Below the pieces are notes generated by a model. It saw only the letters and a list, made by a program, of their open reading frames with translations. It was not told the origin of the DNA and made no database searches. The translations under genes and the position numbers were made by a program. DNA of 64,000 bases from Cryobacterium aureum (GTDB taxonomy: Bacteria > Actinomycetota > Actinomycetes > Actinomycetales > Microbacteriaceae): NCBI RefSeq assembly GCF_002954245.1, contig NZ_PPTG01000029.1, positions 62,001 to 126,000 of the forward strand, in the 5' to 3' direction. Position 1 is the stretch's first letter. Each line of letters starts with the position of its first letter. Shown here piece after piece: positions 17,979 to 26,779 of this stretch.

Positions 17979-18757
17979 CCGGGTCGCAGCCCGACGCATC
18001 CGCTTTGGTGCGCATCGAAAACGTGCACAAATTCTTCGGCAGCGCGCACGTGCTGCGCGGAATCGACCTGACGGTACGGCTGGGCGAAGTCGCCGTGGTG
18101 ATCGGGCCGTCCGGCTCAGGCAAGTCGACGCTGCTGCGCTGTGTCAACCACCTCGAGACCATCAGCGCTGGTCGCATCCACGTCGGCGACGATCTCATTG
18201 GGTATCGCGAGATCGACGGCAAATTGCACGACCTTCCGCACGGTTCCATCGCCCTGCAACGTCGCAAGATCGGAATGGTCTTTCAGCAATTCAACCTGTT
18301 TCCCCATAAGACAGCCCTGGACAATATTGCCGAAGCACCGGTGCACGCGAAGGGCATAGCCAAAAAAGATGCCCGCCGCCGGGCACTGGAACTGCTCGAC
18401 CGGGTCGGCCTGGCCAGCCACGCCACACACTATCCGGCGCAGCTGTCCGGCGGGCAACAGCAACGTGTTGCGATCGCCCGCGCGCTCGCGATGGACCCGG
18501 CGCTCATGTTGTTCGACGAGCCGACCAGCGCCCTCGACCCGGAGCTGGTCGGAGATGTACTCGACGTCATGAAAGACCTCGCCCGGTCGGGCATGACCAT
18601 GATCGTCGTGACCCACGAGATTGGCTTCGCTCGCGAGGTGGGCGACAGCCTCGTCTTCATGGACGAGGGAGTAGTCGTTGAGCGCGGCGCACCACGAGAT
18701 GTGCTGGGCAATCCGCAACACGCGCGCACGCGCGAGTTCCTCTCCAAGGTGCTCTAG
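17975..18757 (+). CDS. Polar amino acid ABC transporter, ATP-binding protein
   Basis: A 260-residue GlnQ/HisP-type ATPase that powers the permease. Walker [11 protein letters not shown]-loop FQQFNLFPH, signature LSGGQQQR, Walker [15 protein letters not shown] and switch histidine VTHEIGF are all present. The ATG overlaps the permease stop, with GGAAGGA upstream. The binding protein, permease and ATPase form a complete importer. It is convergent with the catabolic island and could supply or recover free amino acids, but that link is only positional. Confidence 0.95.
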   Translation: MTGSQPDASALVRIENVHKFFGSAHVLRGIDLTVRLGEVAVVIGPSGSGKSTLLRCVNHLETISAGRIHVGDDLIGYREIDGKLHDLPHGSIALQRRKIGMVFQQFNLFPHKTALDNIAEAPVHAKGIAKKDARRRALELLDRVGLASHATHYPAQLSGGQQQRVAIARALAMDPALMLFDEPTSALDPELVGDVLDVMKDLARSGMTMIVVTHEIGFAREVGDSLVFMDEGVVVERGAPRDVLGNPQHARTREFLSKVL

Positions 18758-18766
18758 GCCACCAGC

Positions 18767-20827
18767 TCACCGCAGCGCCGCGTAGATCCGCTGCACTACG
18801 GGCACCAGGTCGGCAATCGCAAAGTCTGCTCCGGCAAACCCGTTGGGCGGCCGCACCACGGGTGAGTGACGAAAATTGCTGAGAATGGCGATGGAGAGGT
18901 TGTAGTGCGGGTCGATGACCGTGAGTGTTCCGGTCCATCCCTGATGCCCGAAGCTGCTGCGACTCGGACCACAATCGAAGTAGTAGTAGCCATCGCCCAC
19001 TCGGGAATGCACCCGCCATCCCAGGGCGATTGTCGACGCATCCGCGTCACTGCCCGTCAGGGATCGGGGAGTCGTGAACTCATCGACGACCTCGCGGCTG
19101 AACAGCTCAGTGCCGTTGTAGAGGCCACCGTTTAGCATGACCTGCGTCAGGACCGACAGATCGCCAACCGTCGAGAATAGCCCGGCGTGGCCGGAAACTC
19201 CGCCCATTGAGTAGAACGCTTTCTCGTCGTGCACCTCGCCCTGGATCACGCCGGTGCGCACCGGTACGGCCGTTCCGTCGGGAAACACCCCGAAATCGAC
19301 GTGCCCATCCCGAGTGTTGCCGTTCAGCTCGGTGGCAGCGATGTCCGTCGGGAGAAAACCGCGCATCAGCGGAGTGAAAACTGTATCGTGCAGCCCGAGC
19401 GGCGCCATGATCTCTCGCTCAACGAAGTCGTCCAGGGTCTCGCCGGCAATCTGCTCCACCAGCAGGCCCAGAATCATGAAGTCAACGTCACTGTAAGCGA
19501 ATGCCGTGTGAGGCGGGTGCAGAAGCGGTGTACGGCAGATCGCATCGATGATGCCAGACCGGTCGAGGGTGTTCCCGCCCTGGTAAAACAACGCCCCCGC
19601 TTCGGTGCGATTGGCGTATTGCGGGTCGGGGAGAAGCCCGCCAACGTGTTGCAGAAGGTCGCGAATGGTGATGGTCGCTTTACCAGAATGGCGTGCCTCG
19701 ACCCCGCCCCGACCGCCAACCGCCCATTTTCCCGACGTGTCATTTGCGGAGTCTGTAAAGTTCTCCCATCCGGGAAAGCTCCCCACGGCACGGTCCAGAT
19801 CGAGTGTTCCCGCACTCAACAGGCGTTGGATAGCGAAGGTCGTGGCAAACATTTTCGTGTTAGACGCAAGGTCATAGAGGGTGGCCGTCGTCGCCGGCAG
19901 CCACTCGCTCTCGGGTAGCAGCTGTGCCGGCAGTTCTGCCGCCGGGTTCGAACCAAAGCGACAGGCGTACCCGAATGCCCGGCTGCGAACGACCCGTCCG
20001 TCTTTGACGATACTAACGGCGAGCGACGAGGCACCGTCGCGGATCTGCCCCGCGATATAGTCGTCCACCTGGTCGAGCGCTCCCGTGCAGAACCCCACGT
20101 CTTCGGCCCATCGCACCGGGTGGAGCTGATCGTATGCGATTGCGTGGCGGGGCAGAAAGAAGTCTTGCCCATTCCGAGTAAGGAATCCCACCTGGAACAG
20201 TCGCACGATGACTTCCACGGACAAAAAATAGGTGTCGCCGGCGCTAAAGCCGTCGACCGCCCGGAAACCGGCACCGCCGTGGTCGCCGCTCGTCCGGGCC
20301 GTGATGTTACAGCCGAGTCGGTTCGTTTCCGTCGCGATCGTGAAGCATTCTCTACCTTGCTGCAGGGTCACAGTGGCGATGTGTCCCGGCGCTGCCCCCT
20401 CGAACGGCAACTCATTGCGCCGAGACTGCACGGTCACTCCCAGAAAATTCGGCAGGTCGCCTACGGCCAAGTACCGCGTTCCGTTTCGGGCCACAGCACA
20501 ACTCACGGGCACCGGGCGAGCATACCCGCGCGAATCACCTTCCAGGATCCAAACTTCCGCCGAACCAGCCGGCACTCGAATCCAGCGCAGGGACTCCTCC
20601 GGAACTGCCGCGTCGGCGAACCCGAGACAGTATGGTGACATCGCCCCTGCAAAGACGAATCGGCTGGTCTGCCAGCCGTCACGACCGTCACCGCTGGCGT
20701 CGCGGTTTCCTCCCAGAGCGGATGCGGATGGCCGGGTCAACCGCCCCACCACGCCGTCAAGAGTGCGTGCCCATAAGCGCGCTGTCCCGAGGTGATGAAC
20801 GCTGAGTGTGACGACAGGCTGAACCAC
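18767..20827 (-). CDS. S12-family serine hydrolase with a large extra N-terminal domain
   Basis: A 686-residue protein. The C-terminal ~430 residues are a class C beta-lactamase/D-peptidase fold: SxxK motif Ser322-NT-Lys325, a Tyr445-Ser-Asp447 triad where Asn is usual, and HQG (628-630) in the KTG position. That part resembles YbbE-like proteins of muropeptide recycling clusters. The first ~250 residues match no domain I know. There is no signal peptide, so it should act in the cytosol, probably on D-amino-acid-containing peptides rather than on antibiotics. The GTG start is 1 nt after the M20 stop with GAGGT upstream, so it is co-transcribed with the M20 gene. Confidence 0.85.
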   Translation of the reverse strand: MVQPVVTLSVHHLGTARLWARTLDGVVGRLTRPSASALGGNRDASGDGRDGWQTSRFVFAGAMSPYCLGFADAAVPEESLRWIRVPAGSAEVWILEGDSRGYARPVPVSCAVARNGTRYLAVGDLPNFLGVTVQSRRNELPFEGAAPGHIATVTLQQGRECFTIATETNRLGCNITARTSGDHGGAGFRAVDGFSAGDTYFLSVEVIVRLFQVGFLTRNGQDFFLPRHAIAYDQLHPVRWAEDVGFCTGALDQVDDYIAGQIRDGASSLAVSIVKDGRVVRSRAFGYACRFGSNPAAELPAQLLPESEWLPATTATLYDLASNTKMFATTFAIQRLLSAGTLDLDRAVGSFPGWENFTDSANDTSGKWAVGGRGGVEARHSGKATITIRDLLQHVGGLLPDPQYANRTEAGALFYQGGNTLDRSGIIDAICRTPLLHPPHTAFAYSDVDFMILGLLVEQIAGETLDDFVEREIMAPLGLHDTVFTPLMRGFLPTDIAATELNGNTRDGHVDFGVFPDGTAVPVRTGVIQGEVHDEKAFYSMGGVSGHAGLFSTVGDLSVLTQVMLNGGLYNGTELFSREVVDEFTTPRSLTGSDADASTIALGWRVHSRVGDGYYYFDCGPSRSSFGHQGWTGTLTVIDPHYNLSIAILSNFRHSPVVRPPNGFAGADFAIADLVPVVQRIYAALR

Positions 20828-20828
20828 G

Positions 20829-22190
20829 TCAGACCTCGGTCAGAAAACTCTCCAGGATCGCGGCGCCGATCTGCAAGGCCACGACGGGCACCCGTTCGTT
20901 GATGCCGTGCATTCCCGAACCGGTGCGGCCATCCGGGTCCTGCCCGAGCGGCGAGAATCCATAACAGACGATGCCCAGCTTGGCAAAAGCTTTGGCGTCG
21001 GTACCGCCCCCCAGGCAGTACGGCAGAACAATCGCGGTGTCATCATGCGCCACGATCGCCGCCGCGATGGCGGAAAACCAGACAGAATCCAGGGGTGCGG
21101 AGATACCGGGCTGGTTGGAGATGAATTCGCGAGTCACGCGCGACCCCAGAAGCAGGTCGATTTGGGCCAGCAAGGCGTCCTCCGTGCCGGGTACGGTGCG
21201 CACATCGATCTCAGCCTCGGCGATTCCCGGAATGACGTTGACCTTGTAGCCGGCCCGCAGCACGGTCGGATTGGCTGAACACCGGGACGACGGCCGCACA
21301 TCTCCGCGCAAATCCTCCCCGATGTCCCGCAGTGCCGCCTCGATGCCGGCATCAGTGGAAAGGTCCGCGGCAATGCCGAGCGCCCGGGTCGTGCCTTCCA
21401 GAAAGGCACGACTGGCCGGTATCAGCGCAATCGGCCAGGCATGGTGAGCGATCCGGCCGAGTGCATCGATCAGGTGGGTGACCGCGTTGTCGGCGTCGGG
21501 CCTGGACCCGTGGCCAGACGCGCCGGTAGCGCGCAGAGTCATGTGTGCGATACCGCGCTCGGCGGCTGAGACTGGGTAGAAGCGCCGCACGCTTCCGTCG
21601 ACGTGTCGGGCCTCGACCGGAACCCCGCCGCCCTCGCTGATGGCGGCGACGACGCCGGTGAACCACTCAGGATGATTGGCCACCAACCACCCCGAACCGA
21701 AGATGCCGTCGGCTTCCTCATCGGCGACGAAAGCGAACACCATGGTGCGCCGCGGGCCAGTCCCGTGTTCCTTCCAGCGGAGCAGAGTGGACAGAGTACT
21801 GGCCACCATGTCCTTCATGTCGGTGGCGCCCCGTCCCCAGAGGTACCCGTCGCTGATATCGCCGCAAAACGGATCGACCGACCACTGGTCGGCCTCGGCC
21901 GGCACGACATCCATGTGCCCGTGCACGAGAAATCCGTCCAGCGTCGGGTCTGTGCCTGGCACCCGCAGCAACACATTGGCCCGCCCCGGCGCGGACTCGA
22001 GAACCGTCGGTTCGTAACCGACCGAACGGAGCAGGGCCATGATATATTCGGCGACCTTGCTTTCATCGCCGCCTCCGGCCGAACCGTAGTTGCTGGAGTC
22101 GATCCGAAGCAGCTGAGAGCAGATTCCCACTGCCGATGTCGCGGAGTAAACCACCGGGCTCGAGACCGGAATAGACGTTTCAGTGGGCAT
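20829..22190 (-). CDS. M20-family metallopeptidase (ArgE/DapE-like)
   Basis: A 453-residue zinc peptidase or deacylase. Metal ligands are visible in HGHMDVVP (His92, Asp94), GRGATDMKD (Asp124) and VADEEADG (Glu158-Glu159), with the usual lid domain (SGHGSRPDADNAVTHLI) and a C-terminal GMHGINERV. Substrates of the family are dipeptides and N-acylated amino acids. It heads a minus-strand operon with the S12 hydrolase and has an SD (AGAGG) 7 nt before the ATG. The palindrome at 22242-22258 lies 53 nt upstream, so it is probably repressor-controlled. Confidence 0.92.
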   Translation of the reverse strand: MPTETSIPVSSPVVYSATSAVGICSQLLRIDSSNYGSAGGGDESKVAEYIMALLRSVGYEPTVLESAPGRANVLLRVPGTDPTLDGFLVHGHMDVVPAEADQWSVDPFCGDISDGYLWGRGATDMKDMVASTLSTLLRWKEHGTGPRRTMVFAFVADEEADGIFGSGWLVANHPEWFTGVVAAISEGGGVPVEARHVDGSVRRFYPVSAAERGIAHMTLRATGASGHGSRPDADNAVTHLIDALGRIAHHAWPIALIPASRAFLEGTTRALGIAADLSTDAGIEAALRDIGEDLRGDVRPSSRCSANPTVLRAGYKVNVIPGIAEAEIDVRTVPGTEDALLAQIDLLLGSRVTREFISNQPGISAPLDSVWFSAIAAAIVAHDDTAIVLPYCLGGGTDAKAFAKLGIVCYGFSPLGQDPDGRTGSGMHGINERVPVVALQIGAAILESFLTEV

Positions 22191-22241
22191 GTGACGACCT
22201 CTTCTATCGACGAGCGATGACCCGGCACTGCTGTCGTGAAA

Positions 22242-22258
22242 GTTTACGTGACGTAAAT
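22242..22258. promoter_or_regulatory. Palindromic operator candidate 1
   Basis: The core TTTACGTGACGTAAA (22243-22257) is a perfect inverted repeat around one base. It is almost identical to the site at 30110-30126, which lies in front of another hydrolase operon of the same island. On the minus strand it overlaps a possible -10 (TAAACT) of the M20-S12 operon, which fits repression. Confidence 0.75.
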
Positions 22259-22349
22259 CAGTGTCCAGGAGATATGATTCCCTAATCTATCAACGTTTTA
22301 GGGTTAGATGCGGGAAAGATTTGATCCGCATCAAAAACGATCAGGACCG

Positions 22350-23021
22350 TCAGTCCTCCAGGTAGAGATTGAACTGGCTGCTGAGGTCGTCGCGTGCGGC
22401 GAGGCGACGCTTGGCGCCCTTGGCGCTCGCGGTGCACAGGGTGGTAACGAGGTGAACAACGGCCGCAACGGCCGTGGGCGAGTCCGTGGACGACACGCTG
22501 TCGGTGGGCACACAAATGGATGCCGTCGCGAGTGCGGTAATCGGCGAGTCGCTCTCGTCGGTGATGGCGACGACGATCCCCCCGGCGGCAATGAACTGGC
22601 GGCAGAGTTCGAGCGTGTCCCGACGATAGCGGCGAAAAGACAACGCGATCAGCACATCCGTTGATTTGGTCTCACTGAGAATGTCGATAGACCGATTGAC
22701 TGTTTCGTCGATGAGGTAAACCTGAGCGAGCCCGCCCGACAGGTCTCGGGCGAGCAGCGTTGCGTAGGCGAAGGATTTTCCCGTTCCAATGACAAATCGG
22801 CGCCGCGCTGCCACGATGATTCCGGCGACCGCAATCGCGGAGCCGTCACTCTGCACGTGCGTGAGAGCGACCTCCAGCATCCGCTTTTCATTGTCGATGA
22901 CCCGCTGTTGCAGGATTCCCGACAGGGAACGTTCCTGCAGTCGCGCACCGTAGCGCTTTCCCGGCGAGCTGAGCTGCTTATGTTCCGCATGGCTGTCTGA
23001 AACCGGGTATTCCGTCGTCAT
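22350..23021 (-). CDS. SIS-domain protein, RpiR/MurR-like but without a helix-turn-helix
   Basis: A 223-residue protein with one SIS (sugar isomerase) domain: RFVIGTGKSFAYATLLARDL, the conserved serine in LIALSFRRYRRDTLELC, and VAITDESDSPITALA. The stretch LQQRVIDNEKRMLEVALTHV is the linker that follows the DNA-binding domain in RpiR/MurR regulators, but the ~75-residue helix-turn-helix itself is absent. The start at 23021 is supported by AAAGGGA upstream. It may be a sensor that pairs with another DNA-binding protein, or an isomerase-like enzyme. Confidence 0.8.
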   Translation of the reverse strand: MTTEYPVSDSHAEHKQLSSPGKRYGARLQERSLSGILQQRVIDNEKRMLEVALTHVQSDGSAIAVAGIIVAARRRFVIGTGKSFAYATLLARDLSGGLAQVYLIDETVNRSIDILSETKSTDVLIALSFRRYRRDTLELCRQFIAAGGIVVAITDESDSPITALATASICVPTDSVSSTDSPTAVAAVVHLVTTLCTASAKGAKRRLAARDDLSSQFNLYLED

Positions 23022-23096
23022 TCGTCCCTTTTTCCCATCTTGTTGGGCGAGATAGCTGTGTCGAATCTTCTCATGCACTGCGGGCTAATGCGCGTT

Positions 23097-23546
23097 CTAG
23101 GCCTCCACTGCGACGAGCAGTTCCACAGGGCGCAATCGGCGAATCCTCAGGGCCAATGCGAGGGCCAGTCGGTCCTCAGGAGAATCCAGATCCAGGCCGG
23201 TCAGCTCCTGAATGCGCTGGAGGCGGTAGATCAACGAATGCCGGTTGAGGTAGAGATTGCGGGCCGCGAGGCTGATATTGCCGTTGACTTCAAGGTAAGC
23301 CGCCAGGGTGTAGACCAACTGCGATTTTTTCGAGCGGTCCGCTGATTCCAGGGCGGCCAGGGTGGTGTCGACGAGCCGCCGCACGCCCGAGTCTCCGGCT
23401 AACAGCTTTATCAGCTCGGAAAACGAATCGATGCCGGGCGTCACCCGCGCCGGAACCGACCCGGGCTGCCGCAATCGACCACCATGAGCTTGCGACGTCT
23501 GGCCGGATTCCGCCGCATCAAATCCGGTAGCGCGCGTATCCCCCAT
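23097..23546 (-). CDS. Short PucR/CdaR-type transcriptional regulator
   Basis: About 149 residues. The C-terminal half is a HTH_30 domain of the PucR family: VYTLAAYLEVNGNISLAARN, LYLNRHSLIYRLQRIQELTG, LDLDSPEDRLALALALRIRR. The sensor region found in full-length PucR/CdaR proteins is missing, leaving only ~80 loosely structured residues. The ATG at 23546 has TACCGT 7 nt upstream; TTG 23630 is possible and would overlap the upstream M20 gene. It is a candidate regulator for the island. Confidence 0.75.
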   Translation of the reverse strand: MGDTRATGFDAAESGQTSQAHGGRLRQPGSVPARVTPGIDSFSELIKLLAGDSGVRRLVDTTLAALESADRSKKSQLVYTLAAYLEVNGNISLAARNLYLNRHSLIYRLQRIQELTGLDLDSPEDRLALALALRIRRLRPVELLVAVEA

Positions 23547-23616
23547 CGTTCCAACGGTACTACTGTGGGCCGGATTCCTGCCCGGCACGAGGCGCAGCGG
23601 GCCAAGGTACCCGGCG

Positions 23617-24753
23617 CTAGAGGGATGCAAGGAGTTCCGTCACAAGGTCGACCCGGCTGTTCAAACTAGAAACCACGACCTGCTCATCGAGAGCGTGAGC
23701 ACCGCGTCCGAGCGGCCCTAGCCCGTCGACGCTCGGTATTCCCGATCGCCCGGTGAAATTGGTATCGGCCGCACCCTGGGCCGGCCGGCCAGTGATTTCC
23801 TGGCCACATTGACGTCCGGCGCGGGCGACGAGCTCCAACAGGTCATCGTGAGTGCCATCGGCAGACCAGGCTGGCCGATTCGAGAGAATCTGAACGAAAA
23901 CCTCTGCCCCCGGACGTACCGGAACACAGTCGTGAACCCTGTGCAGCATTTCGAGTTCCACATCGGAGTCCTGAAAACGCAGTCCGATATCAGCGTGCGC
24001 GCGGTCGGACACGATATTCGTTCGGGTGCCGCCGCTGATAGTGCCGATATTGCACAGAACACCCGGCACCCCGGTCGTGAGCTCGCGCACCCGAATGAGC
24101 TGGTCGACGAGTTCATCGATCGCAGATGTTCCGGCAGTCGCGTCCAGTGCAGCGTGGGCGGCCCGTCCGACCACGCTCACACGTACCCGCGTACTCCCCC
24201 ACCGTGCGGTCTTGAGTGCACCGTCGGGATGCGGCGGCTCAAATCCCAGCACGGCGCGAGCATTCCCCGTTGCCTGCTCGATGATGTCGCGGGCGCTCGG
24301 GGAACCGATCTCCTCGTCCGCGACGATCACGACGACGATGGGACGATGAGCCCGAGTGGCGAGTTGCCGCAGGGCCTCTTCAGCCACCACTATCCCGCCC
24401 TTCATATCGAAGCAGCCGGGTCCGTAAGCGACTTCGCCCTCCAGGCGCCACGGCATGGTTTCCAGCTGCCCGATCGGCCAGACCGTGTCAACGTGCAGCA
24501 GGAGCACCACTGATTGCTCGTGCTCCCGCCCCGTGCTCCCGGCCAGGCGACACACAACGTGCGCGCCGAATTCGTGTTCGTGCCAGGTCGCGACGGCTCC
24601 CAGGCCCTGCAGCCTCGCGGCGATGCGGTCGGTGAGACGCCGAAGGGCCACAGGGTCTCCGGTCGGCGTCTCTAACTCGACGTACTCCTGCACCCGTCCC
24701 ACCAGCACCATTCCCGCCTCCGGATTAGTCGCAGTTTTCTTTTTGAAATTCAT
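23617..24753 (-). CDS. M20-family peptidase or deacylase, candidate N-succinyl-L-amino acid hydrolase
   Basis: A 378-residue zinc hydrolase of the carboxypeptidase G2/ArgE group. Seen are LLHVDTVWPIG, GPGCFDMKGG, VADEEIGS, the lid AAHAALDATAG and the C-terminal SVDGLGPLGRGAHALDE. It is divergent from a GNAT acyltransferase and a racemase-like enzyme. In the D- to L-amino acid inversion pathway known from Geobacillus, an M20 enzyme removes the succinyl group from the L-form, and this protein is the best placed for that step. A simple peptidase role is equally allowed by sequence. The ATG at 24753 is used; TTG 24762 is possible. Confidence 0.88.
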   Translation of the reverse strand: MNFKKKTATNPEAGMVLVGRVQEYVELETPTGDPVALRRLTDRIAARLQGLGAVATWHEHEFGAHVVCRLAGSTGREHEQSVVLLLHVDTVWPIGQLETMPWRLEGEVAYGPGCFDMKGGIVVAEEALRQLATRAHRPIVVVIVADEEIGSPSARDIIEQATGNARAVLGFEPPHPDGALKTARWGSTRVRVSVVGRAAHAALDATAGTSAIDELVDQLIRVRELTTGVPGVLCNIGTISGGTRTNIVSDRAHADIGLRFQDSDVELEMLHRVHDCVPVRPGAEVFVQILSNRPAWSADGTHDDLLELVARAGRQCGQEITGRPAQGAADTNFTGRSGIPSVDGLGPLGRGAHALDEQVVVSSLNSRVDLVTELLASL

Positions 24754-24795
24754 ACATAGCAAACGTATCTTCTGTAGATTGAGAACACAAGCTTC

Positions 24796-25635
24796 ATGAA
24801 AATAGGGGTATTCGTGGCAAACAGCTTTGAGATGCGTGTAACAAGTTCAGATTCTGATCTATCAATGGCGAGGCAGACCGACGAGATCGTTCCGCTCGAC
24901 ACTCTGCGTCTTCAAGAGCAGGCGGCAGCCCTGTACCGATTAGTGTTTGCCTACTCGGCGCCGTCCCATGCGATCAGCCCCCGATTGCTCAGAGGACTGC
25001 TCGCCAATGGCGGGTCAGCACACGGCGCGCTCGATGCAACCGGGCAGCTCGTTGGATTCTGCTACGGCTATACCGGGCTCGATCACGGAACGATCTATCA
25101 CTACTCCCAGGCCACCGCCATCGCACCCTCCGCTCAGGGACACGGCCTCGGCCGCCGACTCAAACTGGCCCAGGCAACCGCCGCCCGGGCGACCGGTGCG
25201 ACCACGATGCGATGGGCGTTCGATCCGGCCTTGGCCAGAAACGCTCATTTCAACCTCACGACACTTGCGGCGTGCGGTCGCTGGTTCTATCCCGACTATT
25301 ACGGCGAACCCGAGTCAGACCGAATGATTGTGGAATGGCAGATTGATGACGATCCGGCGGCACTCCCGGCCGCGCGATCCGTCGCCCGGGCGCACCAGCT
25401 GAGATCACATGGACCGGCCATCGAACAGCTTCAGTACGGCCATCGCGAGGACTTCAGCTGGGTGCATCTGCCAGGCGCCGTTCCGACCGATCGGCCGGAA
25501 CGACTGCGCGTGCGGGCCGTCATAGCGGATGTCTGCGCGCGAGCGCTCGCGCTCGGCCAGGTCGCGGTCGACTGCACGCGCCTTCCCGCTGGAATCGGCC
25601 CCGCCGTACTACTCTTCGAAACGGATTCCGAATGA
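24796..25635 (+). CDS. GNAT-superfamily acyltransferase, candidate D-amino acid N-succinyltransferase
   Basis: A 279-residue protein with a GNAT fold. The acyl-CoA pyrophosphate loop is QGHGLGR (residues 114-120) after ATAIAPSA, and ALYRLVFAYSAPS near the N-terminus is also typical. The gene overlaps the racemase-like gene by ATGA, so the two products probably work on one substrate. In the known inversion pathway a GNAT enzyme succinylates D-amino acids before racemisation; this assignment is inferred from context. GTG 24814, with AGGGG upstream, is an alternative start. Confidence 0.8.
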   Translation: MKIGVFVANSFEMRVTSSDSDLSMARQTDEIVPLDTLRLQEQAAALYRLVFAYSAPSHAISPRLLRGLLANGGSAHGALDATGQLVGFCYGYTGLDHGTIYHYSQATAIAPSAQGHGLGRRLKLAQATAARATGATTMRWAFDPALARNAHFNLTTLAACGRWFYPDYYGEPESDRMIVEWQIDDDPAALPAARSVARAHQLRSHGPAIEQLQYGHREDFSWVHLPGAVPTDRPERLRVRAVIADVCARALALGQVAVDCTRLPAGIGPAVLLFETDSE

Positions 25636-26765
25636 CCGCGATGCAGCGCGTCGTTGAGGCGCGCCTGCAGCGGGTGCGACTCCCGCTCGTGCACGAATTC
25701 GAAACCAGTTCCCACCGAAAAACGCAACTTGAGCATATTTTGATTCGGTTGCGCAGCGCCGACGGCAGCGTTGCCTGGGGTGAAATTGCCTCTCCCTCCG
25801 ACCCCTTCTTCGCTGCGGAGACCGTCGACACCTGTTGGCTGGCCGCCGAACACTACCTCGTACCGGCACTACTCGCCTGCGAGTGGGAGACACCCGCGCA
25901 AGCCGCGTTCAGCTGGGCTGGTGTTCGCGGAAACAACTTCGCCAAGGCCGGAGTCGACGCCGCTGTCTGGGCGCTTCACGCGCAGATTTCGGGCAGTTCG
26001 CTCGCCTCTGCGCTGGGGGGTACCCGCACTGAATCATCCGCAGGGGTGTCGCTCGGAATTGAGCGCACCATTGAGACTCTGATCGGCCAAGTGGAGCATC
26101 ACCTCGCCGCCGGATACTCGCGGATCAAACTCAAGATTCGCCCGGGGTGGGACACCGTTCCTGTCGCTGCCGTGCGCGCAGCATTTCCTACTCTCATCCT
26201 GCAGGTCGACGCAAACGGCGCCTATTCGGAGTCGGCGGAGAACATCACGGCGCTGTGCGCCCTGGACCGCTACGACCTCGCCATGATCGAGCAACCGTTC
26301 GCGCCCAGGGACTTTTTGGCCCATGCCCGGCTGCAGCGCCTGATTTCCACCGCCCTGTGCCTCGACGAATCCATCGAGACCGTCGACGATCTGCTGACGG
26401 CTGTTCAACTGGATGCCGCTCGAATTGTCAACATCAAGGTGTCTCGCATGGGAGGGCTCACGCCGGCCCGCGACGCGCACGACGCCGCAGTGCTAGCTGG
26501 TCTCCCCGTCTGGTGCGGGGGAATGCACGAATTCGGCGTGGGGCGCGCCGCGAACTTGGCTTTGTGCAGTCTGCCGGGATTTTCCCTACCCTCTGACGTC
26601 TCCGGTTCAGACAAGTACTACGCCCAGGACGTTCTGACGGTACCGATCATCGCTCGCCAGGGCGTCGTCGACGTACCGCAGGGCCTCGGCCTCGGCGTCC
26701 ACGTCGACGAGGAGTTTGTGAGTGCCCACACGAGCAAGGAGGTCACCCTGCACTCCAGGGGCTGA
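25632..26765 (+). CDS. Enolase-superfamily racemase, N-succinylamino acid racemase / OSBS type
   Basis: A 377-residue muconate-lactonizing-subgroup enzyme. Catalytic residues line up with NSAR/OSBS proteins: Lys166-Leu-Lys168 in RIKLKIRPGWD, Asp193 in QVDANGAY, Glu220 in MIEQPF, Asp245 in CLDESIE and Lys269 in VNIKVSRMGG. The VWCGGMHEFGVGRAANLAL and LPSDVSGSDKYY blocks are typical of the bifunctional NSAR/OSBS clade and not of dipeptide epimerases. A separate menC lies at 50263, so OSBS activity is not needed here. With the GNAT and M20 neighbours, racemisation of N-succinyl amino acids is the likely role. Confidence 0.87.
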   Translation: MTAMQRVVEARLQRVRLPLVHEFETSSHRKTQLEHILIRLRSADGSVAWGEIASPSDPFFAAETVDTCWLAAEHYLVPALLACEWETPAQAAFSWAGVRGNNFAKAGVDAAVWALHAQISGSSLASALGGTRTESSAGVSLGIERTIETLIGQVEHHLAAGYSRIKLKIRPGWDTVPVAAVRAAFPTLILQVDANGAYSESAENITALCALDRYDLAMIEQPFAPRDFLAHARLQRLISTALCLDESIETVDDLLTAVQLDAARIVNIKVSRMGGLTPARDAHDAAVLAGLPVWCGGMHEFGVGRAANLALCSLPGFSLPSDVSGSDKYYAQDVLTVPIIARQGVVDVPQGLGLGVHVDEEFVSAHTSKEVTLHSRG

Positions 26766-26779
26766 CCTCCGCCGGGCCG

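Noticed and set aside
22350..23021. Complete MurR/RpiR repressor acting on the palindromes
   Set aside because: No helix-turn-helix is present in the frame or in the sequence just upstream, so it cannot bind the operators alone.
24751..24770. Fourth operator copy in the divergent gap upstream of the M20 and GNAT genes
   Set aside because: ATAC and GTAT blocks are present but with a different spacing, and only one half resembles the operator core.
25632..26765. L-Ala-D/L-Glu epimerase (dipeptide epimerase)
   Set aside because: Tempting in a peptidoglycan-recycling setting, but the VWCGGMHE...GVGRA and LPSDVSGS blocks are those of the NSAR/OSBS clade, and the GNAT and M20 neighbours fit NSAR better.
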